Assembly (NCBI RefSeq): GCF_014252955.1
Contig: NZ_JACMIA010000001.1
Coordinates: forward strand, 3,370,258-3,434,257
Direction: 5' to 3'
Length of the DNA: 64,000 bases
DNA from: Stappia sp. 28M-7
Lineage (GTDB): Bacteria; Pseudomonadota; Alphaproteobacteria; Rhizobiales; Stappiaceae
Both the position numbers and the translations under genes were made by a program. Below the pieces are notes generated by a model. That model was not told the origin of the DNA. It saw only the letters and a program-made list of their open reading frames with translations, and did not search any database. Positions 46,840-56,201 of the stretch are shown piece after piece; the first letter of the stretch is position 1; every line of letters begins with the position of its first letter.

Positions 46840-48007
46840 ATGCCTTGGAGCAACCAGAATGGTGGCGGCGGCTGGAAGGGCGGCGGGGGCGGTGGCCCCT
46901 GGGGCGGTTCCGGCGGTGGCGGCCCTTGGGGGCGGCCCGCAGCGTGGCGGCGGTGGTGGCGGAAACCCGCCGGACCTGGAAGAGCTGCTGAAGCGCAGCC
47001 AGAACACGCTGAAAACCGTACTGCCCGGTGGCGGCAATCTCGGCTTCAAGGGAATCCTGCTGGCGCTGATCATCGCAGCCTGTATCTGGCTCGCGACCGG
47101 GGCTTACCGGGTCGAGCAGGGCCAGGTCGGTGTCGAACTGGTCTTCGGCAAGGTTACCGGCCAGACTGCGCCCGGTCTGAACTACAACTGGCCCTACCCC
47201 GTCGGCACCGTCTTTACGCCGGAAGTCCTGCGCATTCGCGAAATCACCGTGGGCCTGCGCGAGAGCGTCAGCGGCACCCGTGTCACCAGCCAGGACGTGG
47301 TTGAGGAAAGCCTGATGCTGACCGGCGACGAAAACATCGTCGACGTCGACTTCAAGGTGCAGTGGCGCATCCGCAACACGCCGGAAGGCGTGTCCAATTT
47401 CCTTTTCAACATCCAGGATCCGGACGGCACCGTGAAGGCCGTCGCCGAGAGCGCCATGCGCGAGGTCGTCGGCGAGAGCAACATCGACGCCATTCTGGGT
47501 GAGAACCGTACTCCGATCCAGATCGCCGTGCAGGAGCTGATGCAGACCGCGCTGGACGGCTACGGCGCCGGCGTCGAGGTTACCGAGGTGCAGATGCAGA
47601 AGGTCGATCCGCCGCAGCAGGTCATCGAGGCCTTCCGCGACGTGCAGGCCGCCCGTGCCGACCAGGAGCGCATCCAGAACGAGGCGCAGGCCTATGCCAA
47701 CCGCGTCGTGCCGGAAGCTCGAGGCGAGTCTGCCCGCATTCTCGAAGCCGCCAACGCCTATCGCGAGCAGACGGTCGCCGAGGCCAACGGTCAGGCGCAG
47801 CGCTTCGTGAAGATCCTGGACGAGTACCAGAAGGCTCCGGACGTGACCCGCGAGCGCCTGTATCTGGAGACGCTCGAACAGGTCCTTGGCCGCAACACCA
47901 AGATCATCATCGACGAGAGCGCCAGCGGCTCGGGCGTCGTGCCCTACCTGCCGCTCGACCAGCTCAACCGAAACCAGGGCGCCGCCCGCAGCGGAGGCAA
48001 CCAGTGA
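46840..48007 (+). CDS. hflK: HflK, FtsH protease modulator, with an apparent frameshift in the Gly-rich N-terminus
   Basis: HflK is a membrane SPFH/band-7 protein that with HflC surrounds FtsH and tunes its proteolysis. The natural start MPWSNQNGGGGWKGGGG at 46840 (AAGGA seven bases upstream) is in a different frame from the rest of the gene. The frames join if one G is removed from the run of five at 46928-46932, which restores PWGGPQRGGGGGG then NPPDLEELLKRSQ, exactly as expected for the family (388 residues). After that a membrane helix (ILLALIIAACIWLATGAY) and the band-7 domain are intact. Without correction only an ATG at 46859 keeps the main frame and gives an abnormal Ala/Val-rich start. 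A sequencing error, a true mutation or slippage are all possible. Confidence 0.85.
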
Positions 48008-48939
48008 TGAAGAACGGTCTTTTCGGGATCGGCGGCATCATCGTCGCCCTTGCCGCAGTCGCACTCTACCTGTCGATCTTCATCGTCAACCCGGCCCAGC
48101 AGGCGCTGGTGCTGCAGTTCGGCGAGATCAGGCGCGCGGAACAGGAACCGGGCCTGAAGTTCAAGATCCCCTTCGTCCAGAACGTGGTCTATTTCGACAA
48201 GCGCGTGCTCGATCTGAACATGCCGCTCATCGAGCCGATCCTGTCGGACAAGAAGCGCCTGGTCGTCGACGCCTTCGCCCGCTACCGCATCACCGATCCG
48301 GTGCTGTTCTACCAGACGGTGAACAATATCGGCGAGGCGAACCAGCGCCTGTCCACCTTCCTGCAGTCGAGCCTTCGTTCGGTGCTCGCGCGCGCCACCT
48401 TCGTGCAGATGGTGCGTGACGACCGTTCCGGCCTGATGGACCAGATCCGCCAGGACGTCGCCTCGCGCGCCGCCCCCATCGGCATCGAGGTGGTGGACGT
48501 GAAGATCCGCCGGGCCGACCTGCCGCAGACCAACTCCGATGCGGTGTTCCGCCGCATGCAGACGGAGCGTCAGCGCGAGGCGACCGAGATCCGTGCGCAG
48601 GGCGCCGAGCAGGCGCAGCGGATCCGCTCGCGTGCCGAGCGCGATTCCACCGTCATCGTCGCCGAGGCCAAGCGCGACGCCGAGGTGATCCGCGGTGACG
48701 GCGATGCGGAACGGAACCGCATCTTCGCGGATGCCTTCACCCGCGATCCGGAGTTCTTCAGCTTCTATCGTTCGATGCAGGCCTATGCGGAAGGCCTGAA
48801 GGCCGGCGACACCTCCATGGTCCTGTCGCCGACCTCCGAGTTCTTCCGTTACTTCCGCGATCCCAGCGGCGCTCCCCGGCCCCAGGCGCCCGCCGCCAGC
48901 GGCGAGGCGCCGGTCGCTCGGGGTCCGCTCGCCCAGTGA
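48007..48939 (+). CDS. hflC: HflC, FtsH protease modulator
   Basis: The 310-residue SPFH/band-7 protein is the partner of HflK. A signal-anchor helix (GIGGIIVALAAVALYLSIFIV) is followed by NPAQQALVLQFGEIRR and the band-7 domain with VVDAFARYRITDP; the C-terminal coil has RMQTERQREATEIRAQGAEQ. The ATG shares its A with the hflK stop; a GTG one codon earlier is an alternative. The tail is Pro/Ala-rich. The pair acts at the periplasmic face of the inner membrane. Confidence 0.94.
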   Translation: MKNGLFGIGGIIVALAAVALYLSIFIVNPAQQALVLQFGEIRRAEQEPGLKFKIPFVQNVVYFDKRVLDLNMPLIEPILSDKKRLVVDAFARYRITDPVLFYQTVNNIGEANQRLSTFLQSSLRSVLARATFVQMVRDDRSGLMDQIRQDVASRAAPIGIEVVDVKIRRADLPQTNSDAVFRRMQTERQREATEIRAQGAEQAQRIRSRAERDSTVIVAEAKRDAEVIRGDGDAERNRIFADAFTRDPEFFSFYRSMQAYAEGLKAGDTSMVLSPTSEFFRYFRDPSGAPRPQAPAASGEAPVARGPLAQ

Positions 48940-49121
48940 GCGATCTCTGGGTCGCACTGGGCCTTGTCCTGGCTCTCGAGGGAGCGCTTTACGCGCTCGC
49001 TCCGGGAGGCATGAAACAGGCGATCCGGCAAATGCTGGAGCTGCCTGAAGGAGTCCTGCGGACAGGTGGACTGATTGCCGCCATAATCGGCGTTTTCATC
49101 GTCTGGCTTGTCCGCGGATAA
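48936..49121 (+). CDS. DUF2065-family small membrane protein
   Basis: The 61-residue protein has two hydrophobic helices (about 3-22, LWVALGLVLALEGALYAL, and 44-59, GGLIAAIIGVFIVWLV) joined by a polar loop GGMKQAIRQMLELPEG. It starts with GTG overlapping the hflC stop (GTGA). This family is regularly found behind hflC and before degP in alphaproteobacteria, so a part in membrane protein quality control is likely. No biochemical role is known to me. Confidence 0.88.
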   Translation: MSDLWVALGLVLALEGALYALAPGGMKQAIRQMLELPEGVLRTGGLIAAIIGVFIVWLVRG

Positions 49122-49237
49122 CCTTCGCGAGAACACGGAAGCAGACTTATCAGGACCGGCCGGGGCGCCTCGCGTTCCGGCCGGTCGCCAGAGATCGCGG
49201 GGTGCGTCCCCCGAACCCAGATGGAGGACAACGGCCT

Positions 49238-50761
49238 ATGGCCCTGTTGAACACCCACCAGCGTCAGGCCAGCCCGTCCGCGACGGCAGGCTCCCGCCGT
49301 ATTGCGCGCCGGCTTGCCGCCGCCGCCCTCGCCCTGGCCCTGGCCGTGCCCGCAACGCTCGCCGATTACGGCGTGGCCCGGGCCCAGGCTCCGGACTCGA
49401 TCCCCGATCTTGCAGAATCCCTGCTCGACGCGGTGGTCAATATCTCCACGGCGCAGAACGTCACCGCACAGCGCTCCGTGCCGCTGCCGCAGGTGCCGGA
49501 AGGCTCTCCCTTCCAGGAGTTTTTCGACGAGTTCTTCAACCGGCAGAACCGCGACAACAGTCGCCCGCGCCGGGTGCAGTCGCTCGGCTCCGGCTTCGTC
49601 ATCGACGGCGAGGAAGGCATCATCATCACGAACAACCACGTGATCGAGGGCGCCGACGAGATCACCGCCAATTTCAACGACGGCAGCAAGCTGGCCGCCG
49701 AGGTGATCGGCCGCGACAGCAAGACCGACATCGCCGTGCTCAAGGTGAAGCCCGTCTCTCCGCTCAAGGCCGTCTCCTTCGGCGATTCGGAGAGCCTGCG
49801 CGTCGGTGAGTGGGTGATGGCCATCGGCAACCCGTTCGGCCTCGGCGGCACGGTCACCACCGGCATCGTCTCCGCCCGGAACCGGAACATCAATTCCGGT
49901 CCCTACGACAACTACATCCAGACCGACGCCTCCATCAATCGCGGCAATTCCGGCGGCCCGCTGTTCAACCGCAACGGCGAAGTCATCGGCATCAACACCG
50001 CGATCATCTCGCCCTCGGGCGGTTCGATCGGCATCGGCTTCGCGATCCCCTCCGAGACCGCGACCAAGGTCATCGCGCAGCTGCGCGAATTCGGCGAGAC
50101 CCGCCGCGGCTGGCTCGGCGTGCGCATCCAGGAAGTGACCGACGAGATCGCCGAGAGCCTGGGCATGGACAAGGCCGAAGGCGCGCTGATCGCCGGCATC
50201 ACCGAGGGTGGTCCGGCGGAAGACGCGGGCTTCGAGGCCGGCGACGTGGTGCTGGAGTTCAACGGCGCCCGCGTTCCGGCCATGCACGACCTGCCGCGCA
50301 TGGTCGCCGACACGCCGGTCGGCGAGGAAGTCTCCGTCGTGGTCCTGCGCAAGGGTGAGGAAGTCACCCTGAAGGTCACGCTTGGCCGCCTCGAGGAGGC
50401 CGATGCCTCCGCCACCGCCGACAGCACCGCGCCGTCCGACCAGGCTCCGGCCGACGAGACGCCGACCGTGCTCGGCATGACCCTGTCGTCGCTCACCGAG
50501 GAGCTGCGCACGCAGTACTCCATCGCTGCCGACGTCAAGGGCGTGGTGGTCACCGCCGTCGAGGATGGCTCGGGTGCCGCCGAAAAGCGCATCGCCGCCG
50601 GCGACGTGATCGTCGAGGTTGCGCAGGAGGCTGTCTCCTCGCCCGCCGACATCATCGCCCGGGTCGACGCGCTGAAGGGCGAGAGCCGCCGCCTTGCCCT
50701 GTTCCTGATCTCGAACGCGCAGGGCGAAGTCCGCTTCATCCCGCTGACCATCGAGCCGTAG
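49238..50761 (+). CDS. degP: DegP/Do-family periplasmic serine protease
   Basis: The 507-residue protease has a signal peptide (about 1-50, ending GVARAQ), a trypsin-like domain with triad His134 (TNNHVIEG), Asp164 (SKTDIAVLKV) and Ser238 (NRGNSGGPLFN), and two PDZ domains (about 300-380 and 420-500). It degrades or refolds damaged envelope proteins. GGAGGA lies before the ATG. The gene follows hflKC and DUF2065, grouping cytoplasmic-membrane and periplasmic quality control. A strong terminator follows. Confidence 0.95.
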   Translation: MALLNTHQRQASPSATAGSRRIARRLAAAALALALAVPATLADYGVARAQAPDSIPDLAESLLDAVVNISTAQNVTAQRSVPLPQVPEGSPFQEFFDEFFNRQNRDNSRPRRVQSLGSGFVIDGEEGIIITNNHVIEGADEITANFNDGSKLAAEVIGRDSKTDIAVLKVKPVSPLKAVSFGDSESLRVGEWVMAIGNPFGLGGTVTTGIVSARNRNINSGPYDNYIQTDASINRGNSGGPLFNRNGEVIGINTAIISPSGGSIGIGFAIPSETATKVIAQLREFGETRRGWLGVRIQEVTDEIAESLGMDKAEGALIAGITEGGPAEDAGFEAGDVVLEFNGARVPAMHDLPRMVADTPVGEEVSVVVLRKGEEVTLKVTLGRLEEADASATADSTAPSDQAPADETPTVLGMTLSSLTEELRTQYSIAADVKGVVVTAVEDGSGAAEKRIAAGDVIVEVAQEAVSSPADIIARVDALKGESRRLALFLISNAQGEVRFIPLTIEP

Positions 50762-50796
50762 GCACAGGCGCGGGCCCCTGCCCGAACGCAAAAAAG

Positions 50797-50826
50797 AAAG
50801 GCCGCGGGTTCGCCCGCGGCCTTTTT
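50797..50826. terminator. Bidirectional terminator between degP and serB
   Basis: AAAGGCCGCGGG and CCCGCGGCCTTT make a 12-bp stem with a TTCG tetraloop, with A-rich and T-rich flanks. It can serve both converging transcripts. Confidence 0.9.
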
Positions 50827-50849
50827 CGTATTCCGTTGAACCGTGCGGC

Positions 50850-51746
50850 TCAGCCGGCGGCGAAGTGGCTTGCCCGGTAGCCCTGGAAATACAGCAGCGC
50901 GGTCAGGTCGCCATGGTCGACCCTAGCATCGGCCGCCGCCGCGACCGCCGGCTTTGCATGATAGGCAACGCCCAGTCCCGCCCGCTCGATCATCGCCAGA
51001 TCGTTGGCGCCGTCGCCGACGGCAATCGCCGAGGACGCATCGAGCCCCTTCTCCGCCAGCAGTTCCTCCAGCCGCTGGCGCTTGGCCTCGCGCCCCAGGA
51101 TCGGCTCGCCAACCGTTCCGGTCAGCTGCCCGTCGGCGATACCCAGCGTGTTCGCCTTGTTCTCGTGGAAACCGAGCTGCGCGGCGATCTCCGAGGTGAA
51201 AGCCGTAAAGCCCCCCGAAACCAGCGCGCAATAGGCCCCATGCGCCCGCATCGTGCCGACCAGCTCGCGCGCGCCCGGCGTCAGGGTGATCTGGTTCGCC
51301 AGCACCTCGCCGATCACGCTCGCCGGCAGGCCGGCCAGCATCGCAGCACGTTCGCGCAGGGCCGGCTCGAACTCCAGCTCGCCGCGCATCGCCCGCTCGG
51401 TGATCGCCGCGATCACGTCCTTCTTGCCGATGGCGGCGGCCAGTTCGTCGATGCATTCCTGCCCGATCATGGTGGAATCCATGTCGGCGATCAGCAGGCG
51501 CTTGCGTCTGCCCTCGTGCTTCTGCACAAGGACGTCGACGGGTGCGTCGGCGACCACCTCGCGCAAGCGCGCATCGAACTCGCCGGCCTGTGCCTGCGTG
51601 CCGCCGAAGGCGAGGTCGCAGGCGATACCGGCGGCCAGCCAGTCGGCCGCAGCACCCGCCGGCAACACATGGAGCGCCCGCGCGACGAGCGTCTCGTCGA
51701 GGACCGGGCGCGAGGGATTGGCGACGAGGGTTGCGACAAGCGACAT
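50850..51746 (-). CDS. serB: Phosphoserine phosphatase
   Basis: The 298-residue HAD-superfamily enzyme performs the last step of serine synthesis. The catalytic motif is LIADMDSTMIGQECIDELA (Asp88 nucleophile, Asp90), with the SGG motif in ALVSGGFTAFT and GDGANDLAMI for magnesium. An N-terminal region of about 80 residues, ACT-like in position, precedes it as in other alphaproteobacterial SerB. It is divergent from miaA with 32 bases between start codons. Confidence 0.94.
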   Translation of the reverse strand: MSLVATLVANPSRPVLDETLVARALHVLPAGAAADWLAAGIACDLAFGGTQAQAGEFDARLREVVADAPVDVLVQKHEGRRKRLLIADMDSTMIGQECIDELAAAIGKKDVIAAITERAMRGELEFEPALRERAAMLAGLPASVIGEVLANQITLTPGARELVGTMRAHGAYCALVSGGFTAFTSEIAAQLGFHENKANTLGIADGQLTGTVGEPILGREAKRQRLEELLAEKGLDASSAIAVGDGANDLAMIERAGLGVAYHAKPAVAAAADARVDHGDLTALLYFQGYRASHFAAG

Positions 51747-51778
51747 CGTGAAGCGCCTTGCAAGGGAATGAGGAAGAA

Positions 51779-52693
51779 GTGGCGAAACCGGTCACGTTGA
51801 TAGCCGGACCCACGGCGAGCGGCAAGTCGGCGCTGGCCCTGGAACTGGCGGCGCGCGATGGCGCCTGGATCGCCAATGCGGACAGCATGCAGGTCTATGC
51901 CGATCTCCAGGTGCTGACCGCCCGTCCCTCGCCGGCCGATCTCGCGATGGCGCCCCATCGCCTCTACGGCCATGTCGATGCGGCCGAGCCCTGGTCGGTT
52001 GCCCGCTGGCTGGAGGACATCGGCAAGGTTCTGGACGAGGCGCGCGCGGCCGGCAGACCGCTCGTCATCGTCGGGGGCACCGGCCTTTATTTCCGCGCCC
52101 TTTCGGGCGGCCTCTCCGCCGTCCCGCCGATCCCGGAAGAGATTCGCACCCGCCTGCGGGCAGACGCCGCGGACGCGCCCGCCGGCGCGCTTCACCGCCG
52201 GTTGCTCGAAGTCGACCCGCAGATCGCCGCCCGCCTCGAACCCGGCGACACGCAGCGCATCCTGCGCGCACTGGAAGTGATGGAGGCGACCGGCCGCTCC
52301 CTCGCCTACTGGCAGCAGCAGCAGGGTCCCGTCCTGGTCGGCCCGGAGGCTGCGCGCCTGGTGCTTGCCCCGCCCCGTCCCTGGCTGCATGAGCGCATCG
52401 CCGACCGATTCCGCACGATGGTGGAGGCCGGCGCGGTGGAAGAGGCCCGCCGCCTGCTCGCCCGCAACCTTGATCCCGAACTGCCTGCGATGAAGGCGAT
52501 CGGCGTGCGCGAGCTCGGCCCCCTTCCCGCCGATCTCGACGGGCTGGAGTATGCCGTTGAGAAGGCGACGACCGAGACCCGCCGCTATGCCAAGCGGCAG
52601 GAAACCTTCTTCCGCGGCCAGCTCGGCGACTGGCCCCGCCTCGACCCGGCCGATACTGCCGCCTGGCAACGCGTTTTACGAGGAGGCGCGTAA
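51779..52693 (+). CDS. miaA: tRNA dimethylallyltransferase
   Basis: The 304-residue enzyme adds an isopentenyl group to adenosine 37 of tRNAs that read U-starting codons. The P-loop is LIAGPTASGKSAL (residues 7-19), then IANADSMQVY, LVIVGGTGLYFRAL, and the C-terminal MKAIGVREL and TRRYAKRQETFFR motifs. I chose the GTG at 51779, which gives the family start AKPVTLIAGP and has GAGGAA just upstream; a TTG at 51758 is less likely. Confidence 0.94.
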   Translation: MAKPVTLIAGPTASGKSALALELAARDGAWIANADSMQVYADLQVLTARPSPADLAMAPHRLYGHVDAAEPWSVARWLEDIGKVLDEARAAGRPLVIVGGTGLYFRALSGGLSAVPPIPEEIRTRLRADAADAPAGALHRRLLEVDPQIAARLEPGDTQRILRALEVMEATGRSLAYWQQQQGPVLVGPEAARLVLAPPRPWLHERIADRFRTMVEAGAVEEARRLLARNLDPELPAMKAIGVRELGPLPADLDGLEYAVEKATTETRRYAKRQETFFRGQLGDWPRLDPADTAAWQRVLRGGA

Positions 52694-52947
52694 ACTACAT
52701 CTCTTGATTGAATCGCCATCATTTGCGCATAAACTTCTCGTAAACGAGGTCAGGCCTGTGGCGCCCCGGCGCGAATCCCTGCAGGCACTGTCCGGTACAT
52801 CCCATCATGTGCCCCCGGCTCGACGCGGCGAAGATCGCGCGACAGCCATTCTTCCGGAGGAAGGGCCGCAAGGTCCCGATCCCGCCAGACCGTCTTTTAC
52901 GGACACCGCGCCGCCCCCATCGGCAACGGACCCGCAAGGAGAGAGAC

Positions 52948-53490
52948 ATGGCGGACAACGCGATTCTCGAGACGCAGCGCCTGCGTCTGTCCACCTTCAG
53001 TGACGCCGACACCGGCGATCTCTACGCCCTGCATTGCGATGAGGGCGTCAACCGCTTCCTCGCCTCGCACGAGGCGATCCGCTCGCGCGAAGACGCCGAG
53101 CAGCGCCTACGCGATTATATCGAGGGTCAGGACCACCGCGGCTTCAGCCAATGGAAAGCGACCCTGCAGGACGGCGGATTCGCCGGCCGCGCGGGCTTTT
53201 CCGTCTATCCCGAAACCTCGGAAGTGGCGCTCAGCATCTGCCTGAAGCCGCAGCTCTGGGGCAAGGGCTACGCCTCGGAACTGGCCAGCGCCCTGGTGAC
53301 CTGGTTCTTCGAGAACACCTATTTCACCCATCTGATCGCCTTCGTGGCCGCCGGCAACGACCCCGCCCGCCGCATGGTGGAAGGCATCGGCTTCTCGCAG
53401 CGCCAGCGTACGGTGATCGACGGAAACGCCTTCGACTGCCTGCAGGTGCTCTCGCCGGCCCTTGCCCGCTACGCCCGCGCCAGCGCCTGA
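52948..53490 (+). CDS. GNAT-family acetyltransferase (RimJ/RimL-like)
   Basis: The 180-residue protein is like RimJ/RimL acetyltransferases: LETQRLRLSTFSDADTGDLYAL, then LSICLKPQLWGKGYASELASALVTWFF for acetyl-CoA binding, and VAAGNDPARRMVEGIGF at the end. AAGGAGAG is a good ribosome site for the ATG. The 254 bases between it and miaA contain nothing I recognise beyond a small CTCGT/ACGAG hairpin (near 52737). The substrate, protein or small molecule, is unknown. Confidence 0.88.
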   Translation: MADNAILETQRLRLSTFSDADTGDLYALHCDEGVNRFLASHEAIRSREDAEQRLRDYIEGQDHRGFSQWKATLQDGGFAGRAGFSVYPETSEVALSICLKPQLWGKGYASELASALVTWFFENTYFTHLIAFVAAGNDPARRMVEGIGFSQRQRTVIDGNAFDCLQVLSPALARYARASA

Positions 53491-53536
53491 GCGGGAGACC
53501 GGCCCCTCGGCTTTCCGGCCTTGTAGTACCCCATAC

Positions 53537-53574
53537 AAAAGCCCCCGGCGGATCGCTCCGCCGGGGGCTTTTTT
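53537..53574. terminator. Bidirectional terminator between GNAT and leuA
   Basis: AAAAGCCCCCGGCGGA and TCCGCCGGGGGCTTTT form a perfect 16-bp stem with a 4-base loop; the T-run continues to 53574. Confidence 0.92.
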
Positions 53575-53605
53575 CTCATGTCGATCCGTCAGACCCGATG
53601 GCGTC

Positions 53606-55153
53606 TCAGACCGCCTTGAGTTCCTGGTGGTCCGGCTTGCTCTGGCGGGCGATCAGGCGGTTGAGCGCCGAGATATAGGCGCGGGCCGAGGCCACCAGCG
53701 TGTCGGTATCCGCGCCCTTGCCGGTCGCCATGCGGCCGTTCGACTCGAGCCGGACGGACACTTCCGCCTGCGCGTCGGTCCCTTCCGTCACCGCATGCAC
53801 CTGGTAGAGCGACAGGCGCGCATCATGCGGCACGATGGTCTTGATGGCGTTGAACGTTGCGTCGATCGGACCGTCGCCCGTGCACTCGCGCGTCTCGTGA
53901 CGGCCGTTGACGTCGAGCGTCAGGATCGCCTTGCCGGCCGAGCCCGTGCCGGCGATGACCGTGAGTGCGATCACCTTGATCTGCTCGCCCTGGGTCGCGA
54001 TCTCGTTCTCGACCAGGGCCTCGATGTCCTCGTCATAGACGTGCTTCTTGCGGTCCGCGAGGTCCTTGAACCGGCGGAAGGCGTCCTCGAACGCGTTGTC
54101 GCCGATCTCGTAGCCCAGCTCTTCCAGCTTCTGGCGGAAGGCATGGCGGCCCGAATGCTTGCCCATCACCAGCGAGGTGGCCTTCACGCCCACATCCTCG
54201 GGACGCATGATCTCGTAGGTCTCGGCATTCTTCAGCATGCCGTCCTGGTGGATGCCGCTTTCATGCGCGAAGGCGTTCTTGCCGACGATGGCCTTGTTGA
54301 ACTGGACCGGGAAGCCGGACACAGCCGAAACCAGCTTGGAGGCGCGGGTCAGATAGCGCGGCTCGACGGAGCAGCTGTAGGGCAGCACGTCGGAGCGGGT
54401 GCGGATCGCCATCACGATCTCTTCCAGCGCCGCATTGCCGGCGCGCTCGCCGAGGCCGTTGATCGTGCACTCGATCTGCCGCGCGCCGCCGGCGACACCG
54501 GCCAGCGAGTTGGCGACGGCGAGGCCCAGGTCATTGTGGCAATGCACGGAGAAGATCGCCTTGTCCGCATCCGGCACGCGGGCGCGGATCTGCTCGAACA
54601 TCGACTTGTATTCGTCCGGCGTCGCATAGCCGACCGTGTCCGGCAGGTTGATCGTGGTGGCGCCGGCGCGGATCGCCGCCTCGACGCAGCGGCACAGATA
54701 CTCGATCGGCGTACGGGTGGCGTCCATCGCCGACCATTCCACGTCGTCGATCAGGTTGCGGGCCCGGCCGACCGTGTCGGTGATGATGTCGAGCACCTGC
54801 GCCTCGGTCTTCTTCATCTGGTGCTCCAGATGGATCGGCGAGGTGGAGACGAAGGTGTGGATGCGGCCGCGCTCGGCATGGCGTACCGCCTCGCCCGCCC
54901 GGTCGATGTCGGCATGGATGGCACGGGCGAGGCCCGCGATCACCGAACGCTTGGTGCGCTTGGCGATCTCGGAGACCGCCTCGAAATCGCCGTTGGACGC
55001 GATCGGAAAGCCTGCCTCGATGATGTCGACACCCATGTCGTCGAGGATTTCGGCCACCTGCAGCTTCTCTTCCAGCGTCATGGAGGCGCCGGGCGACTGC
55101 TCGCCGTCGCGCAAAGTGGTGTCGAAAATGAAGATCTGGTCCTGGGCAGACAT
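53606..55153 (-). CDS. leuA: 2-isopropylmalate synthase
   Basis: The 515-residue enzyme condenses acetyl-CoA with 2-ketoisovalerate, the first committed step to leucine. [17 protein letters not shown] near residue 8 and [18 protein letters not shown] hold the metal and catalytic residues, [14 protein letters not shown] follows, and a C-terminal LeuA dimer domain (about 385-510) normally binds leucine for feedback inhibition. AAGGGA precedes the ATG. The 456-base region upstream contains a candidate Leu leader peptide and a long hairpin, so attenuation is likely in addition to feedback control. Confidence 0.96.
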   Translation of the reverse strand: MSAQDQIFIFDTTLRDGEQSPGASMTLEEKLQVAEILDDMGVDIIEAGFPIASNGDFEAVSEIAKRTKRSVIAGLARAIHADIDRAGEAVRHAERGRIHTFVSTSPIHLEHQMKKTEAQVLDIITDTVGRARNLIDDVEWSAMDATRTPIEYLCRCVEAAIRAGATTINLPDTVGYATPDEYKSMFEQIRARVPDADKAIFSVHCHNDLGLAVANSLAGVAGGARQIECTINGLGERAGNAALEEIVMAIRTRSDVLPYSCSVEPRYLTRASKLVSAVSGFPVQFNKAIVGKNAFAHESGIHQDGMLKNAETYEIMRPEDVGVKATSLVMGKHSGRHAFRQKLEELGYEIGDNAFEDAFRRFKDLADRKKHVYDEDIEALVENEIATQGEQIKVIALTVIAGTGSAGKAILTLDVNGRHETRECTGDGPIDATFNAIKTIVPHDARLSLYQVHAVTEGTDAQAEVSVRLESNGRMATGKGADTDTLVASARAYISALNRLIARQSKPDHQELKAV

Positions 55154-55240
55154 TATCCGTTTCCCTTCGGGTCTGGCCCTGCGCCGCTCGCGTGTTTAGG
55201 GGGCGCGGGCCGAAATGCAATCGGTCGGTGAAGGTTTCGT

Positions 55241-55290
55241 CCCCTGAGCGCCCGCCTCCGTTCCGCTGGGAGGCAGCCGGTGCTCAGGGG
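55241..55290 (-). promoter_or_regulatory. Long leader hairpin upstream of leuA
   Basis: GCTCAGGGG/CCCCTGAGC (9 bp) encloses a second stem GGAGGC/GCCTCC. The outer arm begins at the stop codon of the candidate Leu leader peptide, so ribosome position would decide whether it folds. No T-run follows, so it is not a classical terminator; it may be an anti-antiterminator or work with Rho. The rest of 55154-55609 shows a second GC stem near the leuA ribosome site (GGCCC..GGGCC) and nothing else. Confidence 0.5.
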
Positions 55291-55385
55291 CAGATAAGGA
55301 GAAGGAGGCCGCCGTGACGCAGGGCTCCGCCGCGCGTCGTGCGCGCGTCGATCGCAAAAGCGGCATATGTGCCAGCGGCGATCAT
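55284..55385 (-). CDS. leuL: Candidate leucine leader peptide upstream of leuA
   Basis: This 33-codon open frame begins MIAAGTYAAF and ends LLLLICP: four consecutive Leu codons (CTC CTT CTC CTT) then Ile, Cys, Pro and stop. GGACG lies upstream of the ATG. It sits 130 bases before leuA on the same strand, and its stop lies in the first arm of a long hairpin. This is the layout of a leucine attenuator leader, in which stalling at scarce leucyl-tRNA exposes leuA to transcription or translation. It is short and has not been compared with relatives, so the exact start is uncertain. Confidence 0.6.
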   Translation of the reverse strand: MIAAGTYAAFAIDARTTRGGALRHGGLLLLICP

Positions 55386-55609
55386 GCGGTTCGTCCAGTC
55401 CTTGCGTCTTGCCCGTCAGTTGCGGGCCGGTGGCATGGGAAACGCGCCAAGCTTGCGCAAGATTTCCCGAAAGAGGCGTTAATGCACCAAGGTGGTACCC
55501 GATCGCCCGCGTCCTTGCAAGATACTTGCGCGGACTTTCATAGGTCTCGTGCTGCGGGCCTGCGCAAGAGACGAAACAGGGCGGGGTCGCCCCCGCCCTG
55601 TGTGAAATG

Positions 55610-56182
55610 TCAGATGCCCTCGGGGCCGCGCTGCAGGGCCGCAACGCCGGAGCGCGACACCTCCACCAGGCCGAGCGGCTTCAGGATGGCGATGAACTGC
55701 TCCACCTTGCTGGTCCGCCCGGTGATCTCGAAGACGAAATGCTCCGCCGTCGCATCGATCACGGTGGCGCGGAACGCATCCGCCAGCCGCAGGGCTTCCA
55801 GCCGCTTCTCGCCGATGCCGGCCACCTTGATCAGGGCCAGCTCCCGCTCCAGCGGCTTTTCGAAGCTGCGCCGCCGCGCCTCGACCGTCAGGTTGGTCAC
55901 CCGGTGCACCGGCACCAGCCGCTCCAGCTGATGGTGGATCTGCTCGATAACCATCGGCGTGCCGGTGGTCACGATGGTGATCCGCGACAGGTGCTTCTCG
56001 TGCTCGGTCTCCGAGACGGTCAGGCTGTCGATGTTGTAGCCGCGGCCCGAGAACAGGCCGATGACGCGGGCAAGCACGCCCGGCTCGTTGTCGACCAGCA
56101 CCGAGAGCGTGTGGCTCTCGACCTGCTCGACCACCTCGGCCATGAAATAGGCGGAAGGCGCATTGAGGTTCTGTGCGTTCAT
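55610..56182 (-). CDS. ilvN: Acetolactate synthase small (regulatory) subunit
   Basis: The 190-residue subunit has an N-terminal ACT domain (about 22-95, TLSVLVDNEPGVLARVIGLFSGRGYNIDSL) that binds valine, and a C-terminal domain ending RSGVAALQRGPEGI. It activates the large subunit and gives it feedback control. The ATG at 56182 has GGAGA upstream; an earlier in-frame ATG at 56236 overlaps ilvI and is unlikely. It follows ilvI by 19 bases. Confidence 0.94.
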   Translation of the reverse strand: MNAQNLNAPSAYFMAEVVEQVESHTLSVLVDNEPGVLARVIGLFSGRGYNIDSLTVSETEHEKHLSRITIVTTGTPMVIEQIHHQLERLVPVHRVTNLTVEARRRSFEKPLERELALIKVAGIGEKRLEALRLADAFRATVIDATAEHFVFEITGRTSKVEQFIAILKPLGLVEVSRSGVAALQRGPEGI

Positions 56183-56201
56183 CTCGTTCGTCTCCGCGAT
56201 C

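Noticed and set aside
53462-55231. 589-codon plus-strand frame across leuA
   Set aside because: It is antisense to a complete leuA and shows the His/Arg/Asp-rich composition of an antisense GC-rich shadow.
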